Part shown: positions 7,346 to 10,823 of the stretch, in pieces | How the letters are laid out: each line of letters begins with the position of its first letter | Numbering within the stretch: position 1 is the stretch's first letter | NCBI GenBank assembly: GCA_902805485.1 | Contig: CADCTM010000454.1 | Coordinates: forward strand, 1 to 10,823 | Length of the DNA stretch: 10,823 nt | Origin: an uncultured Coleofasciculus sp. | GTDB taxonomy: Bacteria > Cyanobacteriota > Cyanobacteriia > Cyanobacteriales > Coleofasciculaceae | Direction: 5' to 3' | Position numbers and translations under genes: made by a program | Notes under the pieces: model-generated | The model's input: only the letters and a program-made list of their open reading frames with translations | What the model was told of the DNA's origin: nothing | Databases searched by the model: none

Positions 7346-7774
7346 ATGAAAACGGAGCTGCACATACCGAGTGATTTGAAGTTTCTGAGCATCGTGGAAA
7401 ATTGGCTGCTGGGTACTCTCGAAGTAGAACTCGGCGACTCTGTTGATTGGTCGCGTCAATCGAATCGTTTGCGACTGGCGTTAGTGGAGGCTTACTCTAA
7501 TGTGGTACGTCATGCTCATCGCGACCAACCGAATTTACCGGTATTGATTCGTCTGGAACTTAAAGAGCGGGATTTGGCACTGGAGATTTGGGATCACGGT
7601 CGCGGATTTGACCTATCCACCTATCTACCGCCAAATCCAGATGATAAACAAGAAAGTGGCTACGGCTGGTTGATTATGAATCGGCTTATGGATCGGGTGG
7701 AATATCGCTTGCAGGTAAATGGCCGCAACTGTTTGAAGTTAGAAGCTAACTTGCCAAAAGCGGAAAAGCCTTAA
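7346..7774 (+). CDS. RsbW-like anti-sigma factor / serine-protein kinase
   Basis: This 142-residue single-domain GHKL ATPase is about the normal length for RsbW/SpoIIAB. The N box is clear, with Glu48, Asn52 and His56 in EAYSNVVRHAH. The Mg/ATP-binding DxGxG is DHGRG at 83-87. The second glycine box reads ESGYGWLIM (103-111), where the family usually has G-x-GL-x-(I/L). The aromatic Trp108 replaces the usual Leu. Members bind either a sigma factor or a STAS protein and phosphorylate the STAS partner, which the neighbouring PP2C reverses. A GGAGG at 7330-7334 inside the end of the phosphatase gene lies 11 bases before the ATG. Only 3 bases separate the two genes, so translation is probably coupled. 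The sigma factor and STAS partner are not nearby. Kinase activity is inferred; some family members only sequester. Confidence 0.92.
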   Translation: MKTELHIPSDLKFLSIVENWLLGTLEVELGDSVDWSRQSNRLRLALVEAYSNVVRHAHRDQPNLPVLIRLELKERDLALEIWDHGRGFDLSTYLPPNPDDKQESGYGWLIMNRLMDRVEYRLQVNGRNCLKLEANLPKAEKP

Positions 7775-7796
7775 AGAATGATGGGATTAAAAGCGC

Positions 7797-7838
7797 AAAT
7801 ATTCACAGGGGCGCCAGCAATAGCGCCTCAATATTTTT
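7797..7838 (+). terminator. Strong terminator after the phosphatase-kinase operon
   Basis: GGGGCGC (7808-7814) pairs with GCGCCTC (7823-7829) with one G-U pair and an 8-base loop. An outer stem AAATATT (7797-7803) / AATATTT (7830-7836) continues it past a CACA bulge. The tail is TTTTT at 7834-7838. It lies in the convergent gap between the kinase and the CTDH gene. The hairpin is nearly symmetrical, but only the plus strand has the T-tract, and no equally good terminator was seen for the minus strand. The rest of the gap to 7996 shows no gene. Confidence 0.75.
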
Positions 7839-7996
7839 GATGGGTAGGGCAGAAATTATGCAGGCTTAGGGCATACGTCAACATAGTTCCATTGTCTTAA
7901 TATGCCATGCCAAACAAGTTTTTTTTGATACGTATTAAGGTAAACCTTACGGAAATATTGTATCTTTTAGCGCTTCCTCACAACTAGAAACAATCT

Positions 7997-8431
7997 CTAG
8001 CGGCGGAGATTTAGTAGCTCTTGGGGAGAGGCTAAGAGTTTAATTTTAGTAAATAGAATCTCTTGGGCTGGACTGAGAATAAATATCCAGGAGACATTGA
8101 CGCCGAACACAGGAGTCTGGACTTTTCCTGTCACCTGAATCTGAATTTGGTTATCTTCAAGTGTTTCAGAAATACCCTTCTGTGGAGCAAGCTGCATTCC
8201 TCTTGCTTCAGCGTTTAGGTAATTCGCGATCGCTTCTCGTCCTTCGATTGGATTCTCAAACGGCGCTTGCATTACTCCTGAGTCGGCAAATAATGCTGCT
8301 GTGGCTTCATAGTCACTGGCATTCATCGTCTCAAAGTAACGGACTACCACAGATTCGGTAATTCCTTCGATCGTTAAGTCGGTGGTAGAAGCGACTTCGG
8401 GAGTTGGGGTTGTGTCGTTGGCAACTGTCAT
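7997..8431 (-). CDS. OCP C-terminal domain homologue (CTDH), NTF2-like carotenoid-binding protein
   Basis: This 144-residue protein aligns over most of its length with the C-terminal domain of the OCP encoded just upstream. They share IEG, MNA-D, APFE-PI-G, VTGKVQTP, FG-NV and LLASP-ELLNL. Known CTDHs dimerise around a ketocarotenoid and can take carotenoid from membranes and pass it to helical carotenoid proteins or apo-OCP. The carotenoid-contacting residues corresponding to OCP Tyr201 and Trp288 are kept as Tyr32 and Trp115, and Glu75 matches the OCP salt-bridge Glu244. The equivalent of OCP Trp277 is Val108, and three residues before Trp115 are missing relative to OCP. There is no cysteine, so a disulfide dimer as reported for the Anabaena CTDH is not possible. 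A polar 20-residue N-terminus precedes the domain. AGGA lies 7 bases before the ATG. It is downstream of OCP beyond a terminator. Confidence 0.9.
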   Translation of the reverse strand: MTVANDTTPTPEVASTTDLTIEGITESVVVRYFETMNASDYEATAALFADSGVMQAPFENPIEGREAIANYLNAEARGMQLAPQKGISETLEDNQIQIQVTGKVQTPVFGVNVSWIFILSPAQEILFTKIKLLASPQELLNLRR

Positions 8432-8465
8432 CGGATTTTCCTAAAGTATTAAATTATTTTTCAAC

Positions 8466-8488
8466 AAAAAGGCAGGTTTACACCTGCC
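8466..8488 (-). terminator. Intrinsic terminator between OCP and CTDH
   Basis: In the minus-strand RNA, GGCAGGT (8488-8482) pairs perfectly with ACCTGCC (8477-8471) around a GTAA tetraloop. TTTTT (8470-8466) follows. It is 70 bases after the OCP stop and its T-tract ends 34 bases before the CTDH ATG. That leaves almost no room for a separate CTDH promoter, so partial read-through or attenuation is likely. Confidence 0.85.
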
Positions 8489-8517
8489 CTTCTAGATGGA
8501 TTTTGTAATACTTTGTT

Positions 8518-8539
8518 CAGATATCTGATGAGATACCTG
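8518..8539 (-). repeat. 9-bp hairpin downstream of OCP
   Basis: In the minus-strand RNA, CAGGTATCT and AGATATCTG pair over 9 bp with one G-U pair and a CATC loop. It lies 19 bases after the OCP stop codon and upstream of the terminator. There is no T-tract, so it is more likely a 3' stabilising element or processing site than a terminator. The DNA also contains the 10-bp palindrome CAGATATCTG (8518-8527). Confidence 0.5.
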
Positions 8540-8558
8540 ATTTAAAGAGTGCGATGTT

Positions 8559-9521
8559 CTACTTACGCATCAGGTTTAGGAGTTCCTTGGGAGAGGCAAG
8601 TAAGTCAATGGCGACGAAGAAAATCTTGCCTTGGGGATCTAACAAGAACCGCCACGCAATGTTCATGCCAACGTTTGCGCCGAACCAAGGTGTTTGGACT
8701 TTGCCTGTGACTTTAATTTGGGTGTAATTATTTTCGATAGTTTCGGCAACGCCCCGCTCTGGCATCATCTTAAGACCGACGCATTCTTCACGCATATAGT
8801 TAAGAATTGCCTGCTTACCGACAATTGGCTTTTGGAAGGGGGGTTGCAGGGCGCCTTCTTCTGCAAATAGACCCACAGCAGGCGTGAAGTCAAAGGCGTT
8901 CATGTAGTCAATGTAGCTCAACACGGTATAGTTGTTGACGCCCTCAATCTTTGTCTGAACGCGCTCGGATAGGGCGGTTGGGGTGCTTTTTGGCGCTTCA
9001 CGTTTGGCGTAGTCGTCGCTGAGAGCTTGGTCGTAGCCCATGTTAACTACGGTATTCCGCAAAACTGTAATTTGCTGACCTGGATCGAGTTTTTTGATGG
9101 TTTCTAGGACGGCAACTGCTTCAGGACTCATTTGATACCCAGGCGGAATCGGAGCAACTAAGCCTTCTTTCATCATCTGTCCTAACTCGTACCAAAAACC
9201 GAGCTTGGTGTTGACGCGGAACGAGGAATAGGTACGACCGATGAGTGTGTCGGTATTGCTAGCTAAATCATACATGGCTTGCGATTGATCCGCTGGGGGC
9301 ATCGCCTTAATTTCTTTTAATAAACCTTCCGCTAAAACCATGCTGGCGGCTCCTGTGGCGGCGGGTGTAATGGAAACACCCATTTCGGTATAAGCAAACC
9401 AGAGTAGCGCCAGTTTATCCTCGACACTAAGTTTGGAGAAGGCTTCTGTGGTGGCTGGAACTGTATCAGCAATTAAAGTGTTGGGGAAAATGCTTTGAGC
9501 TGATTCGATGGTATAAGCCAT
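8559..9521 (-). CDS. ocp: Orange carotenoid protein (OCP), full length
   Basis: OCP is the blue-light-activated carotenoid protein that binds phycobilisomes and dissipates excess excitation. It also quenches singlet oxygen. From the ATG at 9521 it has 320 residues, the usual length. An in-frame TTG at 9530 would add three, but family proteins start with M-x-(F/Y)TI. The all-helical N-terminal domain (about 15-165) has Trp41, Tyr44, Trp110 and Arg155, matching the known carotenoid contacts and salt bridge. After a linker (about 166-190), the NTF2-like C-terminal domain has Tyr203, Glu246, Trp279 and Trp290, equivalent to Synechocystis Tyr201, Glu244, Trp277 and Trp288. All key residues are present, so it should be photoactive. 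The N-terminal domain wording (TEMG-SITPAA, LAEGLL--IK) differs from my memory of OCP1 and may place it in OCP2 or OCPX; this needs a tree. No FRP gene is visible. CTDH follows downstream. Confidence 0.97.
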   Translation of the reverse strand: MAYTIESAQSIFPNTLIADTVPATTEAFSKLSVEDKLALLWFAYTEMGVSITPAATGAASMVLAEGLLKEIKAMPPADQSQAMYDLASNTDTLIGRTYSSFRVNTKLGFWYELGQMMKEGLVAPIPPGYQMSPEAVAVLETIKKLDPGQQITVLRNTVVNMGYDQALSDDYAKREAPKSTPTALSERVQTKIEGVNNYTVLSYIDYMNAFDFTPAVGLFAEEGALQPPFQKPIVGKQAILNYMREECVGLKMMPERGVAETIENNYTQIKVTGKVQTPWFGANVGMNIAWRFLLDPQGKIFFVAIDLLASPKELLNLMRK

Positions 9522-9563
9522 GATTTGCAAAAACCTATTACTGTTTAGCGTTTGATTAGTTAT

Positions 9564-9580
9564 GAGAGGTGTTTGCTCTC
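9564..9580 (-). repeat. Short hairpin in the OCP leader
   Basis: GAGAG (minus 9580-9576) and CTCTC (9568-9564) flank a 7-base loop, about 43 bases before the OCP ATG. It could be a leader element. The stem is only 5 bp, so chance is possible. Confidence 0.25.
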
Positions 9581-9624
9581 TTGTTTTTCATTGTGTAACA
9601 TTTTATTAAAAAGTGCAAACAAAT

Positions 9625-9654
9625 ATTACAAATATGTATCAGAGGAATTTTCAA
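9625..9654 (-). promoter_or_regulatory. Candidate OCP promoter
   Basis: On the minus strand TTGAAA (9654-9649) is followed after 18 bases by TGTAAT (9630-9625), each matching 5 of 6 consensus positions. Transcription would start near 9618, giving a leader of about 97 bases. The element sits in the 172-bp divergent space shared with queG. No clear promoter for queG was recognised there. Confidence 0.45.
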
Positions 9655-9693
9655 TTGCTAAGATTACCAGTTTGTGCATCATGACATTAAAAC

Positions 9694-10644
9694 GTGAATG
9701 TACCGATTAGTAGCAGTCAGTTAAAGGAAAAGGCGATCGCTTTCGGGTTTCATAAATGTGGTATTGCCGCAGCGGATACCGATGGGGATGACGCGGCAAC
9801 GCAGAACCTTAAGGCTTGGCTAACGTTGGGATATCAGGCGGATATGGCGTGGATGGGGAACCCTCGGCGTTTGGATATCCATGCTTGTATGCCAGAAGTG
9901 CGATCGCTGATTTGTGTGGCACTAAATTACTACACGCCTCACCAACGCCCTCAAGGCAAGGAGTACGCTAAAATCTCGCGTTACGGTTGGGGTCGAGATT
10001 ACCACAAGGTAATGCACAAAAAACTCAAGGCGTTTGCAAATTGGCTGGGGGAACAAGACGAAAGTATCCAGGTTCGTTACTATGCGGATACGGGGCCAGT
10101 GCCGGATAAAGTCTGGGCGCAACGGGCAGGAATTGGTTGGATTGCAAAAAATGGTAATGTAATTACACGGGAGTATGGAAGTTGGGTATTTTTGGGAGAA
10201 ATTTTAACTAATCTGGCATTGACTCCAGACACTCCTCATACTCAACATTGCGGTAACTGTACTCGTTGTCTTGATGCCTGCCCTACGGGTGCGATCGCCA
10301 AACCATTTGTTGTTGATGCTAATCGGTGTATTGCTTACCACACAATAGAAAATCGGGCGGAGGAATTGCCGGATTCCATTAAACCTCATTTAGAAGGCTG
10401 GGTTGCGGGTTGCGACATCTGCCAAGATGTGTGCCCGTGGAACCAACGCTTTGCTAGTACCACTGATGTAGCTGAATTTCAGCCTTACCCTTGGAATATT
10501 GAGCCAAAGCTGACTGAATTAGCAAACCTTTCGGATGAAGAGTGGAATCAGCGCTTTCCGGCTTCGGCGCTGCGACGGATTAAGCCAGAAATGTTGCGGC
10601 GAAATGCCCAAGCCAATCTTGAGGCATCTGAGGCATCTAGCTGA
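9694..10644 (+). CDS. queG: Epoxyqueuosine reductase QueG
   Basis: QueG is a cytoplasmic cobalamin- and iron-sulfur-dependent enzyme. It reduces epoxyqueuosine to queuosine at the wobble base of tRNAs for Tyr, His, Asn and Asp. The 316-residue product has DTGP at 132-135, where the Asp is the likely proton donor. GIGWIAKNG (146-154) is the conserved core. A ferredoxin-like pair of 4Fe-4S motifs follows: Cys186, 189, 192, 196 followed by P, and Cys212 with Cys240, 243, 247 followed by PWN. It ends soon after the conserved RRIKPEM-RRNA region. It therefore lacks the C-terminal HEAT-like extension of the longer (about 380-residue) enzymes. The start codon is GTG at 9694, with no strong ribosome binding site; an ATG at 9681 is out of frame. 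The gene is divergent from OCP and 26 bp upstream of a HAD hydrolase gene, perhaps as an operon. Confidence 0.96.
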   Translation: MNVPISSSQLKEKAIAFGFHKCGIAAADTDGDDAATQNLKAWLTLGYQADMAWMGNPRRLDIHACMPEVRSLICVALNYYTPHQRPQGKEYAKISRYGWGRDYHKVMHKKLKAFANWLGEQDESIQVRYYADTGPVPDKVWAQRAGIGWIAKNGNVITREYGSWVFLGEILTNLALTPDTPHTQHCGNCTRCLDACPTGAIAKPFVVDANRCIAYHTIENRAEELPDSIKPHLEGWVAGCDICQDVCPWNQRFASTTDVAEFQPYPWNIEPKLTELANLSDEEWNQRFPASALRRIKPEMLRRNAQANLEASEASS

Positions 10645-10670
10645 TTATTGTTAACAGCTTGAGCTACATA

Positions 10671-10823
10671 ATGAGTGTAAAAGTAATTGTTTTTGATTTT
10701 GATGGCACGCTTGCTGATACGCTTGATGCCATTGTCGGTATTACTAATCGTTTAGCTAGGACCTATGGATATAAACCAACCGAGCCGGAAGAATTAGCTC
10801 AAATCAGAAATATGAGTTCTCGG
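10671..10823 (+). CDS. HAD-family phosphatase, N-terminal part (cut by window edge)
   Basis: Fifty-one codons are visible. The start is typical of the haloacid dehalogenase superfamily: a hydrophobic strand followed by DFDGT at residues 9-13. There Asp9 would be the nucleophile and Asp11 the general acid. LADTLDAI follows, as in phosphoglycolate-phosphatase-like members. The alternating helix after it is the beginning of the cap domain. The substrate cannot be told from this fragment. It starts 26 bp after queG on the same strand, so the two may be co-transcribed. The ATG at 10671 has only a weak GAG upstream. Confidence 0.88.
   Translation, partial: MSVKVIVFDFDGTLADTLDAIVGITNRLARTYGYKPTEPEELAQIRNMSSR

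Larger units (their letters stand above)
15..10298. repeat. HIP1 octamers (GCGATCGC), twelve copies
   Basis: Exact GCGATCGC occurs starting at 15, 1450, 1983, 2169, 2484, 3260, 3875, 5330, 8226, 9733, 9900 and 10291. A random sequence of this size would be expected to hold well under one. HIP1 over-representation is a known signature of many cyanobacterial genomes and identifies the lineage. Eleven copies lie inside genes; the copy at 5330 lies in the phosphatase leader, inside the unassigned open frame. None occurs between 5338 and 8225, which holds the phosphatase and kinase genes. Confidence 0.9.

Noticed and set aside
7778..7840. A 20-codon open frame starting ATG ATG after the anti-sigma kinase gene
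   Set aside because: It coincides with the terminator hairpin and its T-tract, so the sequence is explained by RNA structure.
7870..7926. GGCATA / TATGCC inverted repeat followed at a distance by eight T residues, as a second plus-strand terminator
   Set aside because: The stem is 6 bp with a 25-base loop and the T-tract starts 12 bases after it; it does not form a convincing terminator.
9564..9587. GAGAG/CTCTC hairpin followed by TTGTTTTT as a plus-strand terminator
   Set aside because: No plus-strand gene ends there; the site lies in the leader between divergent OCP and queG.
1..10823. CRISPR arrays, tRNA genes, insertion sequences or phage-type attachment sites
   Set aside because: No regularly spaced repeats, cloverleaf pattern, transposase frame or paired terminal repeats were seen on either strand.

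Overview
The window looks like cyanobacterial chromosome, probably from a filamentous or otherwise complex cyanobacterium. Three things support this: at least twelve copies of the HIP1 octamer GCGATCGC in 10.8 kb, a complete orange carotenoid protein (OCP) gene, and signalling proteins built in the multi-PAS/GAF style common in cyanobacteria. I see no transposase, integrase, phage gene, tRNA, rRNA or CRISPR array. No gene stands out as foreign.

Left part (1-5108), signal transduction. Two minus-strand sensor genes follow each other. The first in transcription order (4150 to 1892) is a soluble PAS-PAS-GAF histidine kinase with complete kinase boxes. It is followed by a membrane CHASE3-PAS-PAS-PAS sensor that runs off the left edge, so its output domain is not visible. 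Divergent from the kinase, across about 235 bp, is a NarL/FixJ-type response regulator (4386-5108), which is a plausible partner. A hairpin terminator follows the regulator.

Middle part (5109-7996), a partner-switching module. A leader of about 0.5 kb carries a TATAAT box, an 18-bp perfect palindrome of the form TGTA-N8-TACA, and an unassigned open frame of up to 97 codons. It precedes a REC-GAF-PP2C (RsbU/SpoIIE-type) phosphatase. Three bases after the phosphatase comes an RsbW-type anti-sigma serine kinase. No STAS anti-anti-sigma protein or sigma factor is in the window. A strong hairpin terminator closes this operon.

Right part (7997-9521), photoprotection, minus strand. A full-length OCP is followed by a stand-alone homologue of its C-terminal domain (CTDH, NTF2-like fold). 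The spacer between them holds a 9-bp hairpin and then a strong intrinsic terminator that ends only about 35 bases before the CTDH start codon. No fluorescence recovery protein gene is visible. OCP would quench phycobilisome excitation in strong light, and the CTDH could bind or hand over ketocarotenoid.

Far right (9694-10823). Divergent from OCP is queG (epoxyqueuosine reductase, tRNA modification). After a 26-bp gap comes the start of a HAD-family phosphatase gene cut by the window edge.

The most unusual points are the NtcA-like palindrome at the phosphatase promoter, the overlooked small frame behind it, and the OCP-CTDH pair separated by a terminator. None of these by itself proves a new system.
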